A stretch of DNA of 64,000 nucleotides, from contig CM066991.1 in NCBI GenBank assembly GCA_033977485.1, positions 56,336,850-56,400,849 of the forward strand, in the 5' to 3' direction. The stretch is from Hydrangea macrophylla (lineage: Eukaryota > Streptophyta > Magnoliopsida > Cornales > Hydrangeaceae). The notes beneath the pieces are model-generated. The model was not told the DNA's origin. It was given only the letters and a program-made list of their open reading frames with translations, and did not search any database. The position numbers were made by a program, and so were the translations under genes. Each line of letters opens with the position of its first letter. Position 1 is the stretch's first letter. This document shows, piece by piece, positions 45,501 to 54,476 of the stretch.

Positions 45501-48035
45501 CAATTGAGAGCTGGATTCTTGATTGTCATCGAGTATCCTGATTGGGTCGCCAATATTGTACCGGTTCCTAAAAAGGATGGTCGTGTTAGGGTTTGTGTAG
45601 ATTTCCGAGATTTGAACAAAGCTAGCCCTAAAGACGATTTCCCTTTACCCCACATCGACGTATTAGTAGATAATACCGCAGGGCATGAACTTCTATCTTT
45701 CATGGATGGGTTTTCAGGGTACAACCAGATCTTAATGGCACCAAAGGATAGAGAGAAAACAACTTTTATCACACCTTGGGGGACTTACTGTTATAGAGTT
45801 ATGCCATTTGGGCTTAAGAATGCAGGTGCAACCTACCAGAGAGCTGCTACCACATTACTACATGATATGATTCATAAAGAAGTAGAAGTATATGTGGATG
45901 ACATGATAGTAAAATCCAAAGAAAGAGGAGGACATTTGGAGGCGTTAAGAAAATTTTTTGGAAGACTGAGAAAGTTCGGGATGAGGCTAAATCCGCAAAA
46001 ATGTGCCTTTGGAGTCACCACTGGGAAACTACTAGGATTTCTGATCACCCAGAGAGGAATTGAGGTAGACCCCACCAAAATCCAAGCTATAACCAAAATG
46101 CCGCCACCAAAGAATGAAAAGGAGTTGAGAGGATTCCTAGGGAGGATACAGTTCATCAGCCGCTTCATATCCAAACTCACCATGACCTGTGACCCGTTAT
46201 TCAAATTGTTGAGAAAAGGGGAAAAGTTCGAGTGGGATAATCAATGCCAAAAAGCCTTTGAAAAGATCAAAGCCTACCTCCAAAACCCACCTGTCCTATC
46301 ACCTCCTAAGCCTGGAAAACCTTTATTACTATACCTATCCGTAACCGAGAACTCGATGGGGTGCATGCTGGCCCAGGAAGAGGAAGAGGGGCGTGTGGAA
46401 AAAGCCATATATTACCTGAGTAAGAGGATGACTGGGTATGAGTTGAACTATTCACCGTTGGAGAAAGCTTGTTGGGCCCTGGTTTGGTGTACCCGTCACC
46501 TTAGGCATTACATGCTAGCCTTCCCTATCACCCTGATATCCCGAATGGACCCACGCAAATACCTTTTTGAAAAACCTGCCCTGACCAGTAGGATATCCCG
46601 TTGGACCATGATGCTAGCTGAATTCGATATTAGGTATGTCACTTCCAAATCCGTCAAAGGGAGAGCCGTCGCCGAGTATTTAGCTGACCTCGCCATAGAA
46701 TCCGAAGAAAGGGGAGAATTAAAGTTTCCGGATGAAGGAGTAATGGAAGTAAAGGAGAGCTTTTGGAAGATGTACTTCGATGGAGCGGCTAACCAAATAG
46801 GATACGGGGTAGGGATTATCCTCATATCACCTAGTGGGGCCCCCACTCCATTGACCGTAAAGCTCAAGTATAATTCGACTAATAACACGGCAGAGTATGA
46901 AGCTTGTATAATTGGGATAGAAGCAGCCTTGGCTTTGGGAGTGGAAAAGATCGATGTTTTCGGGGACTCTAATCTGATAATATCACAAGTGAGGGGTGAC
47001 TGGAGAATAAAGCATGAGAAATTGAGACCTTACCATGAATACCTAGAGAGTCTGAAGGTGCAATTCAAAAGAATTTCGTTCTATTACCTTCCCCGTGAGG
47101 AGAACCAATTGGCAGATTCCTTAGCAACCTTAGCCTCAATGATCCAAATTCCTATAGGAGTCTCCATGATTCCCTTGTCTATAGAAGAGAGAACCCGACC
47201 TTCGTATGAAACAATCGCCACCATTGAAGAAGAGAGAGAGGTTGAGATACCATGGTATATAGATGTTTGGAACTTTGTTGAGAAAGGAGAATATCCCGGA
47301 GGAGCTTCAGAGAAGGATAAGAAAGCAATTCGTAGATTTTCAGCTCAATTTGTAATCTATGCAGGAAAGTTGTGGAAGAAGTCCTACACCGGTTATAATT
47401 TAGAATGTCTGTATGGAAGGGAGGCAAGGAAAATGATGGAAGAAGTACATGAAGGAGTCTGTGGGCCCCACATGAATGGACATATGTTGGCCAAAAAGAT
47501 AATTCGGCAGGGGTATTACTGGACGACTTTAGATAAGGATTGCTGTAAGTATGTTAGGAGATGTCATAAATGTCAGGTTCATGCAAACTTAATACATACC
47601 CCACCTTCCCAGCTCTATAGCATGACCACCCCTTGGCCGTTCTCTGCGTGGGGTATTGATATCATCGGGGAAGTAATTCCGAAAGCTTCAAATGGGCACC
47701 GGTACATAATTGTGGCAATAGACTATTTTACCAAATGGGTAGAAGCGGCATCATACGCAACTTTGAAGGCAAAAGATGTGGTGAATTTTATCCAGAAGAA
47801 TATAATCTGCAGATACGGGGTACCAAATGAGCTTATTTCTGACCACGGGAGTCATTTTCAGGGAGAGGTTATTCCATTCCTAGAGAAGTATAGGATCACC
47901 CACCACCAGTCCTCACCATACAGACCACAAACAAATGGAGCAGTAGAGGCAGCAAATAAAAATGTAAAAGCCATTCTGGGGAAAATGACGGATACATATA
48001 GAGATTGGCACGAAAAGTTACCTATCGCTTTGTAG
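42513..48035 (+). CDS. gag-pol: Tat2 gag (C-terminal part)-protease-RT-RNase H-integrase polyprotein, 1840 codons
   Basis: One uninterrupted frame. Domains by residue: gag tail with CX2HX4HX4C knuckle CKFHQEQGHSTDRC (about 160-173); acidic linker; protease with D454 in VDNGSALNV; G-patch-like GIMRKMGFFPGMGLGKK (about 617-633) to GLGYSPTK; acidic spacer (about 760-830); RT with YVDD at 1127-1130; gypsy RNase H (about 1185-1390); second archaeal-type RNase H from YFDGAANQ (D1423); integrase with HHCC site and DD35E core D1716, D1777, E1812. The first ATG (42513) is a frame accident: the true start is 40720. The frame ends at TAG 48033-48035 where Tat1 has TGG, inside integrase. The lesions listed make autonomous activity unlikely. 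Confidence 0.92.
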   Translation: MEGKGCKMIQRPTEKEQIRMLLKNLQPVYQEKMRFQSLNTFAELFDVGTRIEDAIHEGVIKKEEPVNRYRRPNYGAGGGHPGGHSGSTDVNALSEPEKKFDITRSYPKRGGDKPLRRFSELGVSLSTALDRLVAKGHLRLLEPRPRPNPPPPNFKSDLYCKFHQEQGHSTDRCLRLRHEIQDLIDKKIISEPPANPPNVTRNPLPDHHAIPPPRIYYLGNGENSFDPSTLITKLGRPRKAYQMLEDLQICTLKGLVDEGKGKEIEGTVDADWWAPEADNSLWYKGDNIQDPNKVKEDLWYESEEESLKIVEAQEGLWVKEGISHLTRSGRHFKPHELEEDHPGQEMNKGKGKLNEEEEEDRVLRQMKKTQANITIWGLLIASKRHRQAVLDALNQSDVSIDVTLEDLVGMIGRSPTLAISFSKADLPPGGPVFNKPLHITVECLGNSLPACLVDNGSALNVCPFRTAKRMGLDESTFIPSEQRVRAYDNTLRAVMGIIFLNLSVGTGERETEFQIIDIPASFNLLLGRPWLDSLGAIPSTIHQKVKYIWKNKVCDLLGDSWINVSGASSSAPILEVQIQEGEASLGGFEFIKVIEEGKPKEFLPLYFDQYASPLVAGIMRKMGFFPGMGLGKKHQGLSEFPNIVTQTHTHGLGYSPTKEELKKKKKATDAPLEPYLKTLNGYFVKQGEDFPFCGFPEPWLDKAEKRKKPGFEIFFAHDFSDYEDPYLQQPAKSAITQDWVCTMDGSTMKNLLEEGCEKIEKGSSAEIKDEGKKSRDKEDSNGNKEKEKPAYEGKQDEVEIEEIIQEEEREDHFITDMGGESKKEWVFESSDRYPPHPESVLAQMRCLSISMSVVIAPKKVNENVTNSAYLTEHTNNCDACDENDEIPHELQKLIEKENEPACKIMESTLTINMGNEDNPQNVSIGSTLNNEESEELIHLLKEFKDVFAWSYDDMPGIDPEIVQHHIPLFPNSKPVKQKLRRMRPEWALKVKEEVEKQLRAGFLIVIEYPDWVANIVPVPKKDGRVRVCVDFRDLNKASPKDDFPLPHIDVLVDNTAGHELLSFMDGFSGYNQILMAPKDREKTTFITPWGTYCYRVMPFGLKNAGATYQRAATTLLHDMIHKEVEVYVDDMIVKSKERGGHLEALRKFFGRLRKFGMRLNPQKCAFGVTTGKLLGFLITQRGIEVDPTKIQAITKMPPPKNEKELRGFLGRIQFISRFISKLTMTCDPLFKLLRKGEKFEWDNQCQKAFEKIKAYLQNPPVLSPPKPGKPLLLYLSVTENSMGCMLAQEEEEGRVEKAIYYLSKRMTGYELNYSPLEKACWALVWCTRHLRHYMLAFPITLISRMDPRKYLFEKPALTSRISRWTMMLAEFDIRYVTSKSVKGRAVAEYLADLAIESEERGELKFPDEGVMEVKESFWKMYFDGAANQIGYGVGIILISPSGAPTPLTVKLKYNSTNNTAEYEACIIGIEAALALGVEKIDVFGDSNLIISQVRGDWRIKHEKLRPYHEYLESLKVQFKRISFYYLPREENQLADSLATLASMIQIPIGVSMIPLSIEERTRPSYETIATIEEEREVEIPWYIDVWNFVEKGEYPGGASEKDKKAIRRFSAQFVIYAGKLWKKSYTGYNLECLYGREARKMMEEVHEGVCGPHMNGHMLAKKIIRQGYYWTTLDKDCCKYVRRCHKCQVHANLIHTPPSQLYSMTTPWPFSAWGIDIIGEVIPKASNGHRYIIVAIDYFTKWVEAASYATLKAKDVVNFIQKNIICRYGVPNELISDHGSHFQGEVIPFLEKYRITHHQSSPYRPQTNGAVEAANKNVKAILGKMTDTYRDWHEKLPIAL

Positions 48036-48497
48036 GGATATCGAACTTCCGTGAGAACCTCAACCGGGGCTTCGCCATACTCATTGGTCTACGGGATGGA
48101 GGCTGTTTTGCCAGTAGAAGTCGAAATACCATCTCTAAGAGTTCTGGCAGAATGCGAGGTAACTGAACTAGAATGGTTGAGGGGGAGATATGAGGAATTG
48201 ATGTTATTCGATGAAAAGAGATTGGCTGCTGTGAACCATACTCGGGGATATCAGAAAAGGATAGCTCGTGCTTTCAACAAAAAGGTTCGCCCAAGGAAGC
48301 TTGCTGAGGGCGACCTGGTCCTCAAAGAACTTAAAGCACCCGTTTATGACCCACGAGGAAAATTCAAACCCAACTGGGTCGGACCATATATCATTAAGAC
48401 ACTCCTCTCCGGGGGAGCTGCCTATCTCATGGACCTAGATGGAGTTGAGTTTAAGCAACCAATCAACCTCGATCGCCTCAAAAAGTACTTTGCTTGA
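48036..48497 (+). pseudogene. Tat2 integrase C-terminal part
   Basis: Continuation in the same frame after the TAG: GYRTSVRTSTGASPYSLVYG, then MEAVLPVEVEIPSLRVLAEC, GDLVLKELKAPVYDP and the terminal INLDRLKKYFA. This is the integrase C-terminal domain, with the usual GKFKPNWVGPYII SH3-like strand region. It is separated from the core by one nonsense codon only. Confidence 0.9.
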
Positions 48498-48525
48498 AAC
48501 CTTGCCTTTCAAAACCTCCAGAATT

Positions 48526-48725
48526 GATGAACTACGCCTGACCTGATTCCCGATAGGGGATACGTAGGCAACCTGCTCGGTTCGGTCACACACAAACAAA
48601 AAAAAAAAAAAAAAAAAAAAAAGAAAGAGAATATGTATGTGTGCTCTTTCTAGCCTTAGATGAACTACTGCGGACCTGATACCTGTTCGGGGATAAGTAG
48701 GCGGGCCCACAAGGCCCTCGGTCCG
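48526..48725 (+). repeat. Tat2 post-pol repeats a and b around a poly(A) tract
   Basis: Repeat a starts at 48526 (GATGAACTACGCCTGACCTG) and repeat b at 48659-48661 (GAACTACTGCGGACCTGAT). Between them are about 23 A residues (48600-48622). This is the same layout as Tat1 26251-26445. The third copy is at 56063. Confidence 0.78.
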
Positions 48726-49210
48726 AAGCCCAAACAAGTCCCAAGTTTTCACCATACCAAACTAGGGGCAAACTTGCGTTTGCCCGAGAACCACATCTAA
48801 ATCCCGAAACCAGGGGCAAACTTCGTTTGCTAGAACCGATGAACCCAGACAAAGCTTAAACCCATTTCTGGATCTACTGGCTATCAAAATGTGTATCATG
48901 TGGAAACAAGCAAGAATTCATTATATAGAGGGATTAAAGCTAAGCAAGACTCATGAAAGAGTAATAAAAGCTGAAGGAGGCATTGAAGGGAAAACTGTTC
49001 ATAACACAGAGAAATTAAAGAAGTGCTAACTTTGATTCTTCATGATTAGGGCATTTTCAAAATACAAATAAAAAAAGAAAAGGAAAAGAAAATGCATCAC
49101 AGAAAATAAACATGGCAAAGTTAAGCAGAATTTGTCAAAACTTTTAAAATCTTGCTTCGTTCCTTTTTACTTTGTCTATCTGGAAGCTCGTTCCTTTGTC
49201 TATCTGGAAG
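48726..49210 (+). other. Tat2 region between pol and antisense gene B
   Basis: No gene. Perfect inverted repeat GGGCAAACTTGCGTTTGCCC at 48767-48786, then AGGGGCAAACTTCGTTTGC at about 48812. The Tat1 copy has the same stems with a different loop. Confidence 0.6.
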
Positions 49211-50293
49211 CTACCCCCTGACCAGAGACTGAATCTCAAGCAAATACTCCGCGGTCGGGACAACTGAAGCTGGAATCCTCCGAAAGCGTGCTGAAACCCT
49301 ATCATGCCAAGCCTCTGCGAATATCCTCACGTTCGAAGGACGTAGGGCAGAGCTCCTCGAGAAATCAGCAGTAATAACGTCAGGGACATCCTGGAGCAAG
49401 CCAAACTGGCGGACTACCCGGCCGGGAATGTAAAAGGTGGTAACTCGCAGACCAGTCAACAAAATCCCACGACGCCTAAGAAGTCGTACCGCGACAGAGC
49501 AATAAGACCACCGGGGGCATATCCAGTAGATGTCCTCGTAACTCAAGCCTCGAAACCAAGCAAACCAGTTGATAACTGTGCGGGAGGGGTAATGAACACC
49601 CATGCGATCATAAGGGAGTAGTCTCCCGAGGGAAAGGTGAGCAAAGAAGCCCAAGCGCTCAAAGAGCCAAATCTGTAAAACGTGGGGTGACCCCGAAAGC
49701 AGCATCGATCCCGCAGAATGTGCATGATCCAGGCCTAGCAAAGTCTCCCCCAGAACGAGCATAACAGCGCTCCGCATCTCTCGGAGGCCACATACGACCG
49801 GAATCAGAATGTCAGTGGAAGACTGAAATAAAAAGTGTGAAAGCATCGCCCAAGAAAGGGCATTCCGCCTGATAACCTGATACCTCCTATCGTCAGGATC
49901 ACCGATGGGTGCATAAGTAGAAGAGAGGCGGTCGAAATCAATATGACGATCATGAACAAAGGAGCTGGCAGCGCCCCGAGAAATGTCGAGAAGGGCCGAT
50001 AAATCCTGAATATATCCTGCCTGGATCTGTGGAATAATCAAATCGGCATACGGATCGGTGTGAAGGATGGCGCTAAACTCCTCAAAGAGAGGACAGGCCT
50101 CCTCGTGACCAAACCGAAAGACGTGAAGGGAAGGGTCCCAACACATGATAGCTGCTCGAAGCAAGTCCTCATCCAGAACTGTGTGGCAAAATGCGAATAG
50201 GTCCGTCAGTCTGTGGGATTCAAGGTTGAGTCGGTCGATGCCAGAAAGGGAATCCATCCATGGGTATAGGATGTCGGAACTAATGGGGGCCAT
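49211..50293 (-). CDS. Tat2 antisense gene B, intact 360-residue ORF (DUF7745-like)
   Basis: Single open exon on the strand opposite to gag-pol, start MAPISSDILYPWMDSLSGID, stop at 49211. The ATG matches the Tat1 homolog. The N-terminal third has CWDPSLHVFRFGHEEACPLF followed by EEFSAIL; the middle has RDALSW-like helical, hydrophobic segments (VMLVLGETLLGLDHAHSAGS); the C-terminal third has TTFYIPGRVVRQFGLLQDVP. These spacings resemble a plant-specific domain of unknown function (DUF7745-like) that I associate with retroelement-linked proteins; that match is from memory. There is no signal peptide. It lies 559 bp downstream of gene A on the same strand and has its own TATA and dyad cluster. 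Function unknown. Confidence 0.78.
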   Translation of the reverse strand: MAPISSDILYPWMDSLSGIDRLNLESHRLTDLFAFCHTVLDEDLLRAAIMCWDPSLHVFRFGHEEACPLFEEFSAILHTDPYADLIIPQIQAGYIQDLSALLDISRGAASSFVHDRHIDFDRLSSTYAPIGDPDDRRYQVIRRNALSWAMLSHFLFQSSTDILIPVVCGLREMRSAVMLVLGETLLGLDHAHSAGSMLLSGSPHVLQIWLFERLGFFAHLSLGRLLPYDRMGVHYPSRTVINWFAWFRGLSYEDIYWICPRWSYCSVAVRLLRRRGILLTGLRVTTFYIPGRVVRQFGLLQDVPDVITADFSRSSALRPSNVRIFAEAWHDRVSARFRRIPASVVPTAEYLLEIQSLVRG

Positions 50294-50391
50294 GAAGAAA
50301 GGAGGAGGATATAAAAGGAAGAGATTGAATGCAAAGAAAGCAAAAGGGCTCTAGAAATCCCGAATGAACCTAGGAATGGGTAAATGGCAGC

Positions 50392-50517
50392 TTATATAGA
50401 AAAAGGGGCCGGACCGGCACTCAATGAAAAGCGGCGGCACTCACTGAGTGCCGGCCGGCAATTACCGAATGCCGCGCGGCATTCACTGAGTGCCGCCCAG
50501 CCTCACCGAGTGCCGGC
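50392..50517 (-). promoter_or_regulatory. Promoter of Tat2 antisense gene B
   Basis: Minus-strand TATATAA at 50398-50392, about 100 bp before the ATG. A dyad cluster starts 16 bp upstream of it (50414-50517: GGCACTCACTGAGTGCC, GGCATTCACTGAGTGCC and two diverged copies). Confidence 0.68.
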
Positions 50518-50852
50518 CCAGGTTTAAAAAGCACGTGGGTCATTTTGTAACTTTAATCAGCCCAAAACCTGCACAGAATTTGAATAAAAAATGCTGCCAA
50601 TCATCATTTTAGCACCATTGTTTGCACCATTCATCAAAGTAAAGCCAAGAAAGGGTTTCATGATCTAAATAAGCAGAGGGAATAAGGTTCAAAAACTAAG
50701 CCGGGGAAGCAATCAAGCATGAATATAAACAAATTCAAAATGGGCACGCAGGCCACCATGCATGAGTATTGCTAATTCGCCTAAATAATTTAAAGAGAAT
50801 TCGAAATTCTTTTGTCCTCGTAGGGACATAACATAACATAAAGGAGAATAAG

Positions 50853-53800
50853 CTATCCTCGTCTACGACGAGGATTCCTTCTGGGCATTTGCTGAGCTGT
50901 CTGACCTCTCCCAGCTTCGCCACCGCCTCCATCTCCGCCGTCGCCTCCATCTCCGCCATCTCCTCCATCTCCATCACCTCCTTGGTAGCCGCCGTCTTGG
51001 CCACTACCGCCAGCACCGCCCTGATAGCCGCCGCCTTGGCTCAATTGGAACTCCTGGATTTGTCTCCTCAGAGCCGCCATCTCAGCTTCCTGTAAGAAAT
51101 AACAAGCGAAATAAGTAATAAAAAAAAAAAAAGAGAAGGAAAAGGGAGTGTAATACCATAGCTCTAGTCTGAAGATCGACGTTGGTCCTTGCTCCATCAG
51201 CCTGAGGAAAAAGAAAAAAGAGAGAATAAGGACGCAGTTATTAGAATAAAAGTGATCATTTGAATTTTTTTTTTGAAAATGAATAATCCAAATAATGGTG
51301 ATTGCCCTAATTTTTTGCAAATAAATAAAAAATAATAATAATGATAAGGAATTTGTTTCGAACAAAAGAGGAATTTACCCTCCATTCACGTCCATGAATC
51401 CAGTGCTGGACGGTGTGCGCATAGGACAGACCCTCTTCAGCATAATCCCAGGGGACTGTATCATATTGCAGAGGGATAGTCGGAACATTTTGAGTATAAG
51501 GGGTCAGCTGATACATGGTCTCTTGACCCATGTCGACCATGGGAACGCTCCAATTCCACTGCGGAAGGGCTGGGGGTTCAGCGACCCCAGGAACAGGCTG
51601 CAAATAAGAGTTTTTGACTTGAATAATCAAAAAGGAATAAAAAGCAGAAATAAAAAAATATATGCATATGTGAATAAGGTTTGTTACCCGGACGACATCC
51701 ATAAGGGGAAAATTGTGCATAAGAGAATTCAATCTAAAGGCCGCATAACCATCTGGGCCGTCCAGAAGGTTTGCAATGTTCTCCCCGTCTAGAGCAGCCA
51801 CCAAGTCGTCATGATCCAGGGTTTCTGTGCTCCTCATAGTAGCTGGAGGGGCCCACGGCACATAAAAGTTTGGGGCAGCGGGAGATTGCCTAGTCACCCT
51901 CTCACCAAGGTACCACTCCCGGCACGCTTCGCCCACCATTAGAACCCTCAATCTAGAATAGGCCACCGCCGCCTGGATCGCTTCACCTGCCTCTGGGAGG
52001 GCCGCCGCCCACGGGTTCCATATCACATGAATCTCACGCAAATTAATGAGAAGGTTCCGGTAACCAATAAAATCATGAGCCCCGACTTTTCGGCCCGTTG
52101 CTTCCTTCCTCCACTTCAAGCCCTGAGGCATGATAGCAGCCTCATTATTCCGGGTACTGGGAGCTCTCATCCGGAGGTATTCATGCGACCATATCTGCGA
52201 GGCAAAATAAAGAGGCAAATTCAGTTTTCAGAATTGGAGGAGATGAATGCAATAAAATGAATGAGGATGACATGAATAAATGAGCAAATAATAAAGCTTT
52301 ACCTCCCAAGCTCTCCAGTACCCGCCCGTGGAGGGGGAATTTCCCCTGGAGACCTCACTCATGTGATTGCAGAGAGTGGCCAACCCTGCTCCTCCCCAGT
52401 TGTATTGGGAGATGCGACCGATGTCTGTGAGAGAAGCCAAGTACCCAAGACTGATTGTGTCACCCTTTGTGCTCATCAGCGAGCAACCCAACACATACAT
52501 GATGAAAGCCCTGGCCATCTGGTCGTCCGTGAAAGCCTGACCTTGGAAGGTATCCAAGAACCATTTTGCCGGCACTATAAAATCCCCTGGATGAGCCCCA
52601 AGCAAGTCGATAATTTCTTCATGACGATTCTGAAGATCGTCATAGCGAGCAATAGGGAGGCCACCAAATGGGACGCCAGTGATCATGGCGAAGTCTAAGG
52701 GAGTCATCGTCATCTCCCCGAAAGGCATGTGGAAGGTGTTCGTCGTGTGCCACCACCTCTCCGCCAAGGCTTGAATGTGGGTCTGATCATTCGTACTCTT
52801 CTCCAGAAGCAAAGCAAAGAGCCCAAATCCAGCATTGTCGACCAATGTTCTCACATCATCAGAGAGCTCCACATACCATCTTCGGCCGTGCGCCATGCTC
52901 CCATGACCCTTGAGGACAAATTCTGGAGTCTGCAAAACAAAAAAAAGAGAAAAGAAAATAAGAAAAGGAGGGAATAATAAATACTTTCTTTTGGGATTCA
53001 AGCAATGCAATTTAGTGAATAAGGAAAATAACTCCCGAGTCTAAGCGACTCGTTGATTTGAAAATAATAAAATTCTTTGGAGTCTAAGCGACTCGTTGAT
53101 TTGAAAAATAAGAATAAAATTCTTTGGAGTCTAAGCGACTCGTTGATTTGAAAAATAAGAATAAAATTCTTTGGAGTCTAAGCGACTCGTTGATTTGAAA
53201 ATAATAAAATTCTTTGGAGTCTAAGCGACTCGTTGATTTGAAAAATAAGAATAAAATTCTTTGGAGTCTAAGCGACTCGTTGATTTGAAAAATAAGAATA
53301 AAATTCTTTGGAGTCTAAGCGACTCGTTGATTTGAAAAATAAGAATAAAATTCTTTGAGAGTCTAAGCGACTCGGCGATTTGAAATAAAAAGGGGGTCTC
53401 TTTTGAAGTCTAAGCACAAAAATGTTTGTGGGTCGTAAGCAATGTTTGGATTTTAGGTTCATTCAAAGTATTAAGCATATGCAAAATTCATCCAGATGAG
53501 CACAATCACCCATTAGCAATGAATAAACGGAATAATGAAATCAATGTGTCCAACTAAGGGCAATAAAAAAAGGGGGGGACATTCATACATGCATTGATCA
53601 TCACATACTCTATTAGCATAAAAAGGGGGACATTAATACATGCATTGATCATCATATACTCTGTTGGCATAAAAAGGGGGAGGCATTCATGCATACACTG
53701 ACCATCATCCATAGCATTACATTGCATTATCTCATCATAAGCATAAAGGGGGTTTAGAGTATACCAATCGATTGAAAGCCCGTGCCGAGAGATGCGCCCC

Positions 53801-53890
53801 GGGGTCGGCAAGTAAGAATGAGGAATTGTGGACCGGATTGGGTTTGTACTTCTTCTTGGGGGGACCGTAAGACCCTGAACCACTAGCCAT
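50853..53890 (-). CDS. Tat2 antisense gene A, six-exon plant-mobile-domain protein (586 residues, open)
   Basis: Exons on the minus strand: 53890-53765, 52929-52303, 52194-51688, 51597-51379, 51201-51157 and 51089-50853. Every intron is GT...AG, every exon is a multiple of three, and the joined frame is open. The same structure is found in Tat1. Residues 1-42 start MASGSGSYGPPKKKYKP; about 43-251 are the plant mobile domain, with LAERWWHTTNTFHMPFGEMT (about 97-116) then MTPLDFAMITGVPFGG; exons 3-4 extend it (WYLGERVTRQ, YAEEGLSYAH); residues 509-586 are Gly/Asp-rich and end in basic RRNPRRRRG, a possible nuclear signal. Closest host type is MAIN/MAIL. The start at 53890 is chosen because Tat1 begins at the same Met. 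Function in the element is unknown; a silencing-related role is inference. Confidence 0.82.
53034..53380. repeat. Tat2 tandem array in intron 1 of gene A, 44/48-bp unit x about 8
   Basis: Unit GGAGTCTAAGCGACTCGTTG followed by ATTTGAAAAATAAGAATAAA and ATTCTTTG, with a shorter 44-bp variant. The core GAGTC-TAAGC-GACTC is a dyad shared with the array at 54477-54905. Confidence 0.9.
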
Positions 53891-54137
53891 TGGGGAATCT
53901 ACAAACAAGAAAAGGGGGGAAGTCAATGTTCATATTAAATTTTGAAGGAAAGAGATCAAATAATATGAGAAACATGTTTGCAAACACAATGATTAAAGCA
54001 AAGATGTAATCTTTATGAAACATACCTTGATTGAGAGTGGTTCTTGAAGAAAGAATCAAGAAAAGGTGAGATTGTAGAGAGGAAATCCGAGAGAGGAGGG
54101 AGGAGAGAATGGAAAGGAGAGAAGAAGAAACCAAGTT

Positions 54138-54266
54138 TTAAAAACAAGCTGCTGCTCAAGCCGGCACTCGGCGAAAAGGCACCGGCACTCTCTGAATGCC
54201 GCCCGGCATTTGGTGGAGTGCCGGCCGGCACTCACTGAGTGCCGGTTCCTCTCACCGAGTGCCGCC
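54138..54266 (-). promoter_or_regulatory. Putative promoter and dyad cluster of Tat2 gene A
   Basis: A dyad cluster at 54161-54266 (GGCACTCACTGAGTGCC, GGCATTTGGTGGAGTGCC and others) lies about 15 bp upstream of a weak minus-strand TATA-like TTTTTAAAA (54146-54138), roughly 250 bp before the gene A ATG. Confidence 0.55.
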
Positions 54267-54476
54267 GCGTGTGACAGGTGGCCCTTTTACCCCTGATTTT
54301 CACTATTTACAAAAGAACCCCCGAATTTTGCTCCCATGTCCTTATAAATTTTCCCTCGTTCTAAAAGGACCCCTGAGGTTTGAAAAATAAGTTTTAAAGC
54401 CCTTTTGCAAATAGGAATTAGCCCCTGCTTGTTGAAAATTTTGTCAAGAAACACCCGTTGGCAATAAATAAATTAA

